DNA of 64,000 bases from Eriocheir sinensis (GCF_024679095.1 NC_066563.1:3239428-3303427); one strand, 5' to 3'; positions 1 through 13,079 are shown, counted from the stretch's first letter. The notes: generated by a model not told the origin, from the sequence alone. Made by a program: numbers and translations.

Positions 1-660
1 CCAGCCAGCACACACACGCGTCCCGCCACCGCCACCTCCTCCCCGCTGGGGCCTGCGAGGAGGAGTGGGCTGCCCGCCGCACCGCCGCCCGCCACAACCA
101 CCGGCAGCGCCACCACCACCACCCTCACTGGCAGACGGGGGCGGGGCTGTTGCTGCTGCTGCTGTATCTGCACGGCGCAGCGCTGGTGATGGAGAAGCGG
201 CCGGCGCCCTTCCACCGCCACCCACCACCACCACCACTGCCACCACCACTCCTCCAGTGGTGATCCACGACACCCCACTTAAGTTGTGAAGGGGGATATT
301 AACCATGCGTCTCCCTCAGAAGAATCAAGGCCTCGTTCATCTGTGCCCCCGACGCCCAGGTCAAGGCACCGCTCCCCCCTCCCCTGAACCCCCACCCCCA
401 AAGTAGCCACCTGCCGTAGTAAAATGGAGGACCCTTCTGGAATATTACGACCCCGCCTCTGCCTGACCCGGCCGGAGATGGGCCTTAAAGTTGAGGACAG
501 CGCGCCGAGCTACTTTACCCGCCATTCCTCGGCCTCTACTTTGCATATATGCCGCGGCGCCTCGATTCCCTGTAAGCTCTCTCAGCCCCGTCGCCACCAC
601 CACCGCCGCCGCTGCCGCCGCCCGTCCATCAATACCAAGACAGAAAACACCAGCAGATAT
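1..660. other. GC-rich, proline/histidine-codon-rich segment at left edge
   Basis: This stretch is much richer in G+C and CpG than the DNA to its right. It carries CCA/CAC-type trinucleotide runs and a short leucine-coding run near 150-165. One frame is open from the left edge to a TGA near 260, but its translation is low-complexity and I recognise no domain. A TATA-like CATATA lies near 543. It could be the edge of a CpG-rich promoter or a 5' UTR of a gene outside the window; the sequence does not decide this. Confidence 0.3.
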
Positions 661-859
661 TATCATTATTAGTACTATTGGTATTAGTGTAATCTTTCTT
701 CCTCGCAAAACCGCTAACTTTGCCCATCACACCACTCACTGTCTCCGCAGCTTAAAACATCACTACGGCCACTCACTCGCGTCCAGTATAAGAAGCATGA
801 GACTACTGTTTCTATCTCTCTAAGTACATATTTTTCCACTTACATTAACTCTACTTCTT

Positions 860-2070
860 CAGCAACATCAAGCAGGATGAGGAAGCACAAACATATATTA
901 TAATCTTTTCTATCTTCATTTCAACACATCCCTTCACATTTCTTATTACACATTCTACTCACAATCTCTTGGTCTCCTGTGCATAACGCAGAGTTAATAC
1001 CCAAAGCTTTTAAACCAATGAACAATAAACATTAACTCTTCTTTCATTTACTCTCCTCCGTTCAGTCCTACAAAACCTTTCCTATCACGCCATACACTCA
1101 GTTCCTTGGGTCCGGACATCCCCCACCTATCAGTTAACACCCTGAGTCACAGTTCTCCAAGGAAACACTCAGAGGGATTCTCCTCTTCTTTCCTATCATC
1201 ATCACTAATATTGCTTATCACACCACACGCTCACACTCTGCTCAACACTTTCCTCAGCACAGATATTCTTCTCGTCTTTTCATTCCCAAAACAATCCCTT
1301 CCCTAGCTTACAATCGTCACACACGCCCACAATCTCTCTCTGTCCAGCGTATCCCCAGGTAAAGATTTCCACTTCTTTTCTTTCCAATCTTCACTCCTAC
1401 ACAGTCAAGGACCTTCGTTCCGCCCACTATATCAATTTCCTGACCATCTACATACGTAACCGGCACAGAATATACATTTATTTTTCGGATTTTATCTTCT
1501 CTTTTCTCTTTCAAAATTATTCCTCTTACATCGTCCCTAACCTCACCTCACATACCACTCACACACACACTCTCGCCCCCTACAACCTCAGGCGTGGAGT
1601 TAACACCACGGCCGTATAATCCAAAGAAACATCAGTAGACAAGACCTTTCTTTTCCTGCTCTGTATACCTTAATTTCTATAGCCCTCAACCCTTCACACT
1701 CTTTCAGTCTGCCATATTACAAATAAAGACATTTCCCTTAATTTTTTCCTCTTCTTTCCGTATCACCATTTCAACACATGACCTAAACCTGCCCATCATA
1801 TTCAGTCTCCCAGTTCTCGATATCCCCAGCACGGATATTTTTGTTCTTTTCTTCCTCTCCTCTCTCTAATATCAATGTAACATGTAATATAACCTTGCAT
1901 AGCACGCCACCACGTCTCACTCCTCTACAGCCTCAACACAGATATGCTTCCTCTTCTCTCTCCACAGCCATTCCAACACGTAAGCTAACATTGCAATCAT
2001 ACCACCAACTCGCAGCCCTTCGCCCCCCTCCCTTTCTCCTACAGTCCCCGGCGCAGAATTAATACCCCGC
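860..2070. repeat. diverged repeat-rich segment containing copy A of a ~137-bp repeat
   Basis: The segment recurrently shows a pyrimidine-rich word set (CAGCACAGATATTCTTC, CATTCCAACAC) near 1245, 1825 and 1930, consistent with an old, strongly diverged tandem family. The clearest unit is 1868-2004, repeated at 3067-3202. No gene is seen. Open frames here are short and composition-driven. Confidence 0.45.
1868..2004 (+). repeat. dispersed direct repeat, copy A
   Basis: It begins AATATCAATGTAACATGTAA, runs through CCTCAACACAGATAT and TCTCTCCACAG, and ends near GCTAACATTGCAATCATACC. The same order of words, with a few substitutions, occurs at 3067-3202. The pair is about 1.2 kb apart. No coding signal. 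Confidence 0.75.
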
Positions 2071-2274
2071 GCCAGTAATCCAGTGGGGCGTGTTTGCATG
2101 CGTTCCGCTGGACATGACTCGCGCGCCTCTACCCCGCCCTTCCCTTCACGCCGCACTGCCGCCCATTAAGAAGAGCTAATTTTCATCTCGTCGCCTCTCT
2201 AAGACGCTGCTCTACGTGGAGCCACCAGGTGTGTGTGGGAAGCTTCTTTAGTATTCCAGGTGCAAGGTTACGTA

Positions 2275-2512
2275 ACCAGACACACAGACAGACGAATAGG
2301 CAGACAGATAGATAGACACACGCACATACATACACACGAAGACAGACATAAAGAGACACACATAAAGACTTACAGACAGAATGAACAACTTGCAAACACA
2401 CAGAGACAGCAAAACAGACCAATTCTTTCCCAAAATACGAAATAAAAGTAACATAGAAATTAATAAGTAAGGACTAGGAATTAAATAGATAAAAAGACAT
2501 AAGCAGATTGAT

Positions 2513-2569
<57 letters not shown>
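2275..2569. repeat. CAGA/CACA-rich simple repeat ending in an (AC)n tract
   Basis: 2275-2420 is dominated by CAGACAGA, GATAGATAG and CACACA words. An AT-rich spacer follows, then an uninterrupted (AC)n tract from about 2514 to 2569. No gene is seen. Confidence 0.85.
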
Positions 2570-2574
<5 letters not shown>

Positions 2575-2639
2575 CCGCCCGGGTTGCACCAGACACTCGG
2601 GCGACTTTAATGACCCGAAGCCTTTAAGACGCCACACCT

Positions 2640-3470
2640 CTGTCCCTCGCTCCCTCCCTCCCTCTCTTCCTTCCTTCCTCTCTTCCTCTCTTCCTTCCTT
2701 CCTTCCTTCCCTCCTTTATTCTTTTATCATGGTCTTGTCTCTCTTATCTCCTCTCTGCCTCCTCTCTTCCATTTTCATCTCATTCTCTCTTCCTTCCTTC
2801 CTTCCTTCCATCCCTCCTTTATTCTCTTATCATGGTCTTTTCTCTCTTATCTCTTCTCTGCCTCCTCTCTTCCATTCTTTCCTCATTCCGGTTTGTTCCT
2901 TTATTTTTTTCCCGCCTCCTTTTCTTCACTGTCTGTTCCTCCTCCCCGTTTCGTCATTCATACTTCCCTGCTTCCCATTCATCACTTTATTATCGCCATG
3001 CTTATTTCTTCCTTCGTTCTTCACCTTCCTTCTTTTTCCCTCCTTTTATCTTCATTCCTTTTATCAAATATCAATATAACATGTAATCTAACCTTGCATA
3101 CCACACCTTTAGTCTCCCCCCTCTACATCCTCAACACAGATATTCTTCCTCTTCTCTCTCCACAGGCATTCCAACACGTAAGCTAACATTGCAATCATAC
3201 CCTTTCCTTGCCTCCTTTTTATCACTCTTCTTCTTTTGACTTCCTTCCTTCTTCCTTATCTCCTTTCTTTCACTTCTCTTCTTTCTCTTTCTTCTTCTCC
3301 TACCACTCCAGCTTCTTATAAACTTCCTTCCTTCCTTTTACTCTCCTCTTCTCTCAACTCCTTGCATCTCTAACTTCATTCCTTCCCTCTCTCTCCCACT
3401 TCCTCCCTTCTTTTCTTTCTTTCCCTCTCCCCTCTCCCTTCCCTCTGCCTCCTCCTTGCATAATGATACC
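2640..3470. repeat. pyrimidine-rich block (CCTT/CTTT) with repeat copy B inside
   Basis: The + strand is almost entirely C and T, with repeated CCTTCCTTCC runs. A short tandem duplication is visible (words TTATTCTCTTATCATGGTCT near 2720 and 2817). Open frames here encode only Ser/Phe/Leu/Pro strings and are rejected as genes. Confidence 0.8.
3067..3202 (+). repeat. dispersed direct repeat, copy B
   Basis: This is the partner of 1868-2004. It has the same AATATCAAT start, the CCTCAACACAGATATTCTTC core and the GCTAACATTGCAATCATACC end. It is embedded in the pyrimidine-rich block. Confidence 0.75.
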
Positions 3471-3729
3471 ACAGACTCTATGAATCAACAGCCGCGTGGC
3501 GTATGGAACCGAATAAAAAATGCATGCAAAGACTTTCGTGTGCGTTCAGAGTTGCCTTAAGAAAATTAGGAAAGCGCCCTTTTTTTCATTACCGTAAGCG
3601 AGGCAAGCGGACCACAACAGCCATTTAGTGGGATTGGAGGAAAGGAGTTGAAAGGAAAAACAATCACAATTTCCACTCGTCTTCTCCCTTTGCCCTTCTC
3701 CACTTCCTTTAGTCTTGTTCCTTTGGGTC

Positions 3730-4040
3730 TTGCAAGATGCCGCGGGGCCTCAAGAGAGCACCCAGACCTGATCCCCATGTATCTTCCCCCAAAGTAAGGA
3801 ATCAAGGAGCCGGGGAAGCCCATCTCCTTCCACTCCTCCAGAAGCTATCCAGATCCGCTGAACTCCATATCTCTCCTTAATGTCTCCAGAAAGCATTCAA
3901 AACCTCTTCATCTCTCCCAAGTCCCCGTTAAGCATTCAGATCCTCCTAAAACACCTTGCATCATCCCTCAGAGCCTCCAGAGATCACTTAGTATCCTTGA
4001 ACCCCATGTATCCTCTCTCAGGGTCTTTAGGTAACACCCA
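3730..4040. repeat. degenerate short tandem repeat
   Basis: Words of the form CTCCAGAxAxCATTCAxATCCTC...CCATxTATCTCTC recur about every 60-90 bases, with many substitutions and length changes. It is an old array; no gene is seen. Confidence 0.4.
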
Positions 4041-4429
4041 GAGCGTAACTACCGAATAAGCTTAACTTTGAAGAACACAAGAAAATATCAACTCTACTGT
4101 GAAATAAACAAGAACAAAGAAATGTCACCTCAAGCTTGTAGGAACCGTTGCAAAGACGAACCAACATCATCTGCAGCAGAGGACCGGATAGGAGAGGGTG
4201 AGGCACTGTACCAGGCGGGGGAGGAGGTTCCCTGTGAGACAAATAAAGCTTGTGTGAGAACGGCTTGGACCACCTGACCAGTCCTGAGACCACAAGATAA
4301 CAGTAAATAAGCAAAATAAAGCTGCAGGGTGGAAAACTATCTCCTTAATGAAGACTTATGCTCACTATGTATGATCTCATTATGCGAACGTTGTCATTGA
4401 AGATTCCTGGGGTATTTTTCCTTTCCTTT

Positions 4430-6000
4430 ATTCTTTTTCCAGTGGTGGGAGGACGAACATGAATATCCACAAACAAGGTCATGTAAGCAGACACGCCCCA
4501 CGCACGAGATAAAGAGGGCGTGGGCGCCTTTAGTTATTCACGCTTTTAGTAAGACGTGTCGCTAAAAGTTTGTGCGACAGTTTCACTTTCGTCCATTTTT
4601 CTGGTGGTGGGCGGACGAAGACCTGGCTTAAACAAACAAGGTAATGTCAGCAGAGACGCCCAACACACGGGGCAAGGACGACATAAAAGTCTTCAGTGAT
4701 TTACACTTTAATATGATGTCACTGAAATTTCCTGTGACAGTTTTTTCTCCGCCCTTTGCCTAGTGGGAAAAGGGAAAACATGGATTTACACAGAGGTCAT
4801 GGGTTACAGGCAGATACCTCCCCCACGACAAGGATAACAAGGGTGGCTCCAGTGATTTATCCTTCTAACATAATCTGTATCTCTCCCTCGCTTTAATATG
4901 ACTGTCATCTTCCTATGGCTTACTGACGAAGGAAAATTCACGTTCTCATAACCCCCGACATGGTTGACTCAAGGCTGAAGGCTGTCAAAAGGCTCGCCAC
5001 CGCCTTGTCATCGCCCCCTCAATTTCCTGCAAAGACAACCGGGTCATCCAACGTGTAAGCATGTATCTTCCCTTCGCGGACTGACGAAGAAGCATGCACG
5101 TCTCCATATCTCACGACGCGGCTGACACACAGTCTGTCACCGCCTCCCGTTACCCGCAGCGTCAGCCTCCTCTACAAGACACTCGCGTCGTCCCACGTGT
5201 CTCAGGGACGACCATCAGCTGATCCCTGCGCGTCACGTGGTCTCCGCCCCGCTCCAAGTCCACCAATCAGCGCCCGTCGTGTCCGCCCACCTCCTTTTCT
5301 TGCAGATGACGAATTATTTGGCTCTCTAGGCCCTAGGGTACACATCCGAGGCGTGGAGCAGCTGATGCCTCCGTCACCACAATAGCAATAACCTCGCGAC
5401 ACTAAAGCAGTTATTTACTCTTAGTCTAATGCCATGTCAAAGGATATAAATCATTGTTCACGTAAAACTTCAGTAAAGAAATAAAACTCGCATACTCTTC
5501 ATTCATACGGGAACTCATTTATTCGAGCTAGGAGATGCGGTGTTTGTTATGAAATCCATGAGTCACCCTTCCATTGCCTCTGCCTCGGAAGGAGCAAATC
5601 AAGAATTTCACGTTCCCGTAACAGTGACAAGGAACTAAAGTTGGGAGGCTAAGTTATGCAGGAACGCAGTTACACTGGTGTGGCGTCGTGTGTTCCTTTG
5701 CCCCCTGAGTCATCCTTCTTCCACTATCTTTGACTGGAAAAGGACAAAACATCAATAATTTTCACGTGAGAAACAGGTTTGCTGTTGGGGAACCTCCCCT
5801 ACAATAGGAAAAGGAGGAGCGTCAATATTTACCCAAATTTATTTCTTCACCTTTGGTTCCGCCACACACCTGGGGTTACGGAGTACCGTCGTTCGTCCAG
5901 CTTTTGTTATTTTCACGTTCATGTAACGCTATAATGAAGAACTAGAGCTCGGAGACGCTCAACGCATGGGAGAACGTAACTGTTTGAAATGGGAGAGGCG
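4430..6000. repeat. degenerate tandem array, unit about 160 bp
   Basis: Diverged units start near 4440 (CAGTGGTGGGAGGACGAAC), 4601 (TGGTGGTGGGCGGACGAAG), 4760, 4921, 5082, 5583, 5732 and 5898. They share a GGACGAA-like head, a TTCACGT...GTAAC or GTCATG word and a GTCxCT...GTGAC hairpin-like middle. Spacing is about 160 bases where adjacent units can be recognised. The 5200-5450 part is less clear. No coding exon is recognised. Confidence 0.5.
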
Positions 6001-6241
6001 CTCGAGGTTTGTCTCGCCTCAAAATATAGATAGAAGGTGAAAGGAGAGTCTGCAGCCTGTCAGCGGTGCCCCTCGCGGCTCAGAGATACACGAGAGTGAC
6101 GACTTGATCAATATTGGAGCGTGAGGGAAGGAGAGGGAAGGGGAAATACCGGCCGCCTCAGCCCCACCAGATGAGCAACAAAATGCAATGATGCCGAAAA
6201 TTGGAGTAAATTGAAGGGTTCAATTTCGTTGTCAATTTTGC

Positions 6242-6524
<283 letters not shown>

Positions 6525-6845
6525 CATTCCCCCTTTCCCCTTATAACTGAGTGCACAAACAATCATCCATATGCATGTCTTATCCGGCGAAAAGTATTTC
6601 CGCTCACGCCCCCGCTGGGAATAAACTGGGAATCGCGGATTTAAGGAAAACTTGGCGGCGGGAGCCCAGCGTCTGCCCAAAGCGCCTCGAGTGCAAGGAA
6701 AGTTTGAAAATGCACCTCGCCTGTCACTGCCAGCGAGGCTCCGAAGGGACAACCTTGCTGAAATAACAAAATCAAGCATGTTTATCTTCCCGCACGACTG
6801 CTCCTCCCGCCGTGGTCTGCCGAAGGAGTTTCGGCCCATTCCCCC

Positions 6846-6846
<1 letters not shown>

Positions 6847-6905
<59 letters not shown>

Positions 6906-7064
6906 CTTCTCCTCCATCATGACGGAGCCGCGTCAGTTCTTGGTATCCATCAAAAAAGGTTGAATATTCACAAAATGTCCAGGATACGAGGTCGAAGACA
7001 GATTATTTTTATATCACGCACCAAACAAGCATGAACGCACTCACGCATGAACAGGCATCTCCCC

Positions 7065-7110
<46 letters not shown>
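6847..7110. repeat. two (AC)n microsatellites
   Basis: (AC)n tracts lie at about 6847-6902 and 7069-7110, with about 165 bases of non-repetitive sequence between them. No gene is seen here. Confidence 0.95.
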
Positions 7111-7112
<2 letters not shown>

Positions 7113-7518
7113 TGAAGGATGAGTTTACTTTAACATTTTTCCTAATTATTTTCATTTCATCACTGATGAGGTGAGTGACTGATCCTCCCAACTAAGGCTC
7201 CCAACCCACACAAAAGTGGTCCTCTGCCCCTTGCAGCCCACACAGCCATGCAGCGGCCCTGCCAGCCTTGCCGCCCACGACCCCAACATTGATTATTTCC
7301 ACACCGCCTCGCCAGGGAAATTCCTGTGTGCCAGTCGTGGCCGTGATCAACACCGGAGCGCTGAGACATCCAGATACTACGAAATTGGAAAACAAAATGA
7401 TAACATAACAACGGCGAATATATAAAATGTACTTAAAAAAAGAAATATTAAAAGAAACTAACATAAAAGCTGAAAACAATTACACTGCTGGCTCTTTTAA
7501 AGGAATTGAATTCCTCGC

Positions 7519-7797
<279 letters not shown>

Positions 7798-8149
7798 CGA
7801 ATCTGTACCAGTCAGTCAAATGCTTTTAGGTGATGAGGAGCCAGTTTGGATATGAGTAAAAAATGAAGCATCGGTTTTGAAAAAAGACAGGTCTTCATCT
7901 GCATCTACACGGCCGACCGCGTCAGTCAGCAGTGGCCCCTCGCACCTTCCTCGACTTCGAAGGTAACTTGCTCTAACTCTGGACTCCGTCCAAGTTGACT
8001 GCCCGCTTGACATGAGACAGCAATGACTGACTCCGCTGAAACTCTGAAACTTCCGCAGCCTTATCAAAGCAACCTCCTCGAATAATATGCACAGGAATAC
8101 TTAAAAATAACAATAACCAAATAAAGCAAATAACTACTAAAAAAATAAG

Positions 8150-8515
8150 TTAAAAAATCAGAATATTTTCATAACTAATTTTGAATCCGAAAGTAATCAG
8201 TATTACGGCAATGTAAGACAGAAGTAAGGAAATGGGAGTAAGAAGTAAATGCGTTGCTCCAAAGTTCACGAATATGGGATATGAGAGAACGAAAATACGG
8301 CTTAACTTTGCTTTATAAATAAGAATAGAGTTGGCCCGAAAATGGTTATAGCAAACTGAGCAGCAAGGCCGCGGAGGGCGAGGGAGCAGGATCAAGACGG
8401 TGGAAACAGCGAGAAGAGTTGTCACAAGGTTCAGCACTGCGGCATAGACTATTACGTACATAACGGTCAGGTAGAGAACGAAAATCATCATAAAAAGACA
8501 AGAAGACATCGACAC
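8150..8515 (-). other. unrecognised 121-codon hydrophobic open frame
   Basis: The minus strand has an open frame free of microsatellite with about three strongly hydrophobic stretches, from an ATG at 8513-8515 to a stop at 8150-8152. I recognise no family. T-rich DNA makes hydrophobic frames by chance, there is no promoter, and I see no neighbouring exon in phase. I regard it as probably not a gene and list it only because it is one of the few long frames not built from repeats. Confidence 0.12.
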
Positions 8516-8697
8516 GAGGGAGGAAAACTCGTTATATTATAAGCGATACGTGCGCGAGACCGTCAACTACATATATGATGATGATATCGAACCGTTGTGA
8601 TAAATACGTGTTGTTGTTGTTGTTGTTCAAAGATTGCTTCATCCCAATAGGGGGGAGCACGGACCTTTGCCAATGGCGGCCCGTAGCAGGGTGCCGT

Positions 8698-8788
8698 CAG
8701 ACCGACTTGGTCGTCAGCCAGGCCGACCAAGTCGGTCTGTCGACGAGGAATGGCGTGTCTCTGATGAATAAATATGTGGAGACGCCAT
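8698..8788. other. two adjacent perfect or near-perfect hairpins
   Basis: The arm at 8698-8713 (CAGACCGACTTGGTCG) is the exact reverse complement of 8724-8739, with a 10-base loop. Ten bases later, 8750-8761 (ATGGCGTGTCTC) pairs with 8779-8788 (GAGACGCCAT) apart from a two-base bulge, with a 17-base loop. The arms are GC-rich in a moderately AT-rich context. Possible readings are a small structured RNA, a remnant of a foldback mobile element, or chance. Confidence 0.6.
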
Positions 8789-8799
8789 GACTAGTTTAG

Positions 8800-9760
8800 G
8801 ACAAACACTGAAGCTAAGTCAACGCCCTCAAGTGTACAAAGAAATGCAGAAGTCGGGTCAACTCGACATGATCTCATCCCTACCCTGGTGACAGAACGAC
8901 AAATTTTACGACATCCACTAACATTTAACACTGACGGGGCTCTGGAGGCCGTGGTCCTACAACCTAACTAGCCCCCAAAATATTCCAAAAGAATTTATAT
9001 CGTCACCATCAGCTCGGTGGCAGCGTTGTTTTTCATAAGCTGCCTTCACAACTGCTCTTCTGTGTTATAGTTGGCCATTCATCTGAATTCTCATCTTGAA
9101 CAGCATGTTACTTTTCATTTATGCGACATCAGGTCGACAAAATATTCCTTCATTAGTACCTATTCTCATCGAAACTCATAGTACGTTCCCTAAAACCCAA
9201 ACAGGCACACATCCGTAACACAACTGTCACCCATGATGACAACCATTTTCTTTAAAAGAACTGAAGAAAACGAAAACTTTACTGCACACTACTGTAAATG
9301 ACTCCAGCATCTTCATAGCAGGACCAACTATGCAGTATAGTAACGAAATTATTGCAGTGATCTCCATAGCTAAGAACATCTTCTGGGTAATCACAAATAC
9401 ATCCTGGCGGCAGTCCCAGTGCAGGCATCGAACAAAATCGAACCGATTCAACCGGTGGGGCCGAGGTGTTCATTTAGTAACGCTAGTTTACTAATTACTG
9501 ATGACCGATTGCCATTAACTCGGTGGCGATAGTAATTTATTTGGTAGCGATACGTCACTATCTACTGAGTTACGTAAGAAAGTCTGGGTTGGCTCGTTAT
9601 AAACTGTCATAATCATAAACGTTTTACAATAAGGATTTATTTTACCCAAGAGTTACTATGATTTACATCATCAGGGCGCAGGTGACATTACAATCTTGCC
9701 AACATGGTGGAAACAAACAACCGCACTGCAACAATTCTCTCAACAATCACCAACGAGGAA
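8800..9760. other. non-repetitive intergenic segment
   Basis: No exon, RNA gene or long repeat is recognised. Short echoes of CTCGGTGGC/GGTAGCGATA words occur near 9003, 9455 and 9525, too weak to call an array. Confidence 0.5.
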
Positions 9761-9762
9761 TA

Positions 9763-10019
<257 letters not shown>

Positions 10020-10021
<2 letters not shown>

Positions 10022-11030
10022 CAGGCCAAGATCACAGCAGGGTACGGTGCTTAGCCTCCATGTACACCAGTGTGCCTTATCCTAACCCTCTCCTTCCTCC
10101 CCTCCTTTATCCTTCACCACTACTCCTCCTCCTCCGCCAGGCACTCCTTTTTCTGTCCCTCAACAAGATAATTTAGAAAAAAACAAAGTTATGTAAAGTT
10201 ACCCTTGTCTTCCTCCTCCTCCTCCTCCTCTCCTGCCAGTAAGCGGCTGACCTGCCCCATCCTCCAGTTACATGCCGCTTCGTCTCTACATATCAGTTCA
10301 CCATCAGCCCGCCGCCAACACATGCATCCAGGAGTCTTCCCGCGGTCTTCCCTTCACACCTCGTCCCATGCTTGCCTCTGTACAACCCGTAATTTTTCAC
10401 ACAACTCGGGGAAGGAAAAGGCCACGCTACTGGTTCAACTCCATGTACGTACAGATGGAAGGAAATCCCCAAAAAAGGATTCATACATATCAACCATTCG
10501 TTATTTGAGAGGAAGGGGCACGGGACTTAAAAGACATCATTCCTTCAGTTCCTTGTAAGCATATCTATCTCAATATTCATAAGAAAATGCAAAGAAACAA
10601 CTCTCCAACAAAGGCAAAAGACGAAAAGCCCGAGATTTTCGTGAAACTATAACCAAGCACAAAATATAAAGACAGAAGCGCAAGATGAGCAAACATTAAT
10701 TCTCTTTTCACCCCGAAGTAAAAGCCGCTGAGCCTAAAATCTTCGTTACGGAACACCACAAATCACTCCGAGGCATATTTCTCCTGTCTTATCACGCCCC
10801 TTCCCTCCCCTCCCCGGCAGACTTGTGTTACGCTCCTTGGGTTATCCGACGCTCCATTAGTTGTAGGAAGGCCCGGGGCACCTCAGCGTTTAGCAAGACA
10901 GATGTGGCGGCGAAACACTATGCTGGGAGGCGGCGCGGCCCTTCATCATCGCGCCGCGTGGGAACCCCAAACCCTCCGCAAGTGTAGCCCCTCCTGCCCT
11001 ACCCTGCCATTCCATTTATCTCTTTTCCCT
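10020..11030. other. intergenic segment without recognised gene
   Basis: A short (CTC)n run sits near 10212-10230. The frame at 10205-10558 is not similar to any family I know and lies partly on that repeat. Nothing else is supported. Confidence 0.4.
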
Positions 11031-11590
11031 TCCGTCCTCCATCCTCTTTGCGTGACTTGCATTCGCCTCATCTTTCCTCCTTTCCCCTCTTCTTCTGTCT
11101 CTTCCCTTCATTCTCTTTTCTTCCTTCTTCTCATCCTCTTTCTCATCCTCTATCTTAATATTTTCTCCCTTTCTTTCATTCTACTTATCTTTCCTTCCTT
11201 CCTTCCTTTTATCCTCTTTATCTTCCTTCTTCTCTTCCCTTAATTCTTTGTATCTTTCCTCTCTTCCTTTCTTCTTCTTTTCCCTCCCTTCATTTTCCTC
11301 CTCTTGCCCCCCTTCTTTTCCTCCTGTCTCTCTTCCCTTCATTTTTCTTATCTTTCCTCCTTTCATTTCGTGTGGTTCTATTTTTCTTTCCTTCATTCTC
11401 CTTATTGTTCCTCCCTTCCTTTCAGCTTCCTTCTCCTTATCTTTCCCCCTTTCATTTCCTTTGATTCAGTTTATCTTCCCTTCGTTTTCCTTCCCTTCAT
11501 CCTCGTTCCGGCTCCCTCCTTTGTTTTCCATGCACCATCTTCCCTCACTATTAGCCTTCATATTCCTGGTGCGGTCACAGCACAGCCTCT
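11030..11590. repeat. pyrimidine-rich block
   Basis: The + strand is dominated by CTTCC/TTCCT/CATTTT words, with loosely repeated CCTCCTTTCATTT...TTATCTTTCC units. Open frames encode Phe/Ser/Leu/Pro strings only and are rejected as genes. Confidence 0.75.
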
Positions 11591-11859
11591 GACTCCCTCG
11601 CCACTTTCCGCAGCACGGCATGTATGGTTTTGTTGGCCTTAGAAGATCTGATATAACAGGGAAGATCATAAAGAAGTGTATGATATTCCGTTATAAGGCT
11701 TTGTAGACAAGATTGATGGTTAAATTATGGGGGATTGGATGGTATTGCATTGTGTGTTAATGTGGTGAGTGGTTTGGTGGTTTACCTGTTTTACTCTAGC
11801 CAATATAGATACAATTGTTATTTTTTCATGGTTACAACGATTCCCATGAGAGCAAAATC

Positions 11860-12640
11860 CTTATATCCGGGACACTGAGAACTGTCTTCGCCTGTGCCTC
11901 CGTGCTGACACCCTGCCTGGTCAAGCTCTTTCGTCTCTGCCTTTCAACATCCATCTTTCCTTCCTGGTGGCAGTACGCTTATATAGCCTGTGCCTAAGAG
12001 AGGTGACCGTTCTATTCCTTGAAACCACCGTCCTATAGCTTTACTTTTTTGTATTTCTAAAGCTTTTGAAAAAATCTTTAACAGGAAAATTCTTAGGCAT
12101 CTATCAACTTCTGACCTTCTATATATTTGGTCGCCAGTATGGGTTCCGCGAGGGGTGATCTTGCTTTCTTAACTGAATCCTGGTTATCCTTAATTTCTTA
12201 GCCATTTCGGTGAAACTTTTGCTGTTGCCTTGGTCGTCGCGAAAGCTTTTGACAGAGTGGCACAAATCTTTGCTTACTACGGATTCAATCCCTCCCTCTG
12301 TACTTTTATCTCCAGTTTCCTTTCTGGCCGCTCTATCTCTGCTGTGGTAGACGGTCACTATTCTTCCCTTAAACCTATCAAAAGTGCTGTCCCGCAGGGC
12401 TCTGTCCTATATCGCACTCTCTTTCTGTTATTTATCGACGATCTTCTTTCCAAAACAAACTGTCCAGTTCACTCGTACGACGCTGACTCAGCTCTGCATT
12501 ATTAAACTTCTTTCAACAGAACTTTCCTAACAGAAATTACAAGACTAGACGGGAGGCTGCAGAAACTTAACCTCAGACCTTGCTATCATTTCTGAATGGG
12601 GCGTGAGGAGCTTGGTGTCTAAATTAACTGCCTCACATGA
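11860..12640 (+). mobile_element. decayed non-LTR retrotransposon, reverse-transcriptase core
   Basis: The + strand keeps pieces of a reverse-transcriptase domain broken by stops and frame changes. A KAFDRV block (finger/palm motif) lies near 12240-12255. It is followed by FISSFLSGRSISAVVDGH, then PQGSVL near 12390-12410 and LFLLFIDDLL near 12420-12450. The catalytic YADD box is degraded to SYDAD near 12474-12485. Upstream, 11880-12110 holds remnants of the preceding fingers region in other frames. This is the only part of the window with the catalytic core of this family; the other copies are 3' tails. It is non-functional as it stands. Confidence 0.85.
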
Positions 12641-12954
12641 TTATAAACAAATTTTCAGTGAATTGTTAATTAAGCGGAAAATACACCACATGAAAAACGT
12701 AAAAACACACACAAAAAAACGAAAATATACTGCCTAAATACACCCACCCACCCACCCACACACACCAAGGGCATATAAACATTCAACGGAGGTAAAAATA
12801 AACAAAATGCAGCTCAAACTCCTACTTATCAAGCAGTTAAAACTTGATCCTGCGAGTCATTAAGGAAACAATCACACTAACACCTGCTCACTGCCACGGC
12901 CAGGTACCAAAGGGTTCACCTGGGCAGTAGGCCATTAACGTTCATGATTATAGT

Positions 12955-12961
12955 GGTGTGT

Positions 12962-12998
<37 letters not shown>

Positions 12999-13079
12999 TG
13001 CGTGAGAGAGAGAGAGAGAGAGAGAGAAACGAGCCTCAGCTTCGTGTGTAATAAAGGACACGTTATATATATTTTTTAC

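Noticed and set aside
4430..6000. Regularly spaced repeats considered as a CRISPR-like array
   Set aside because: The units are long (~160 bp), diverged and directly adjacent without unique spacers, and the DNA is eukaryotic.
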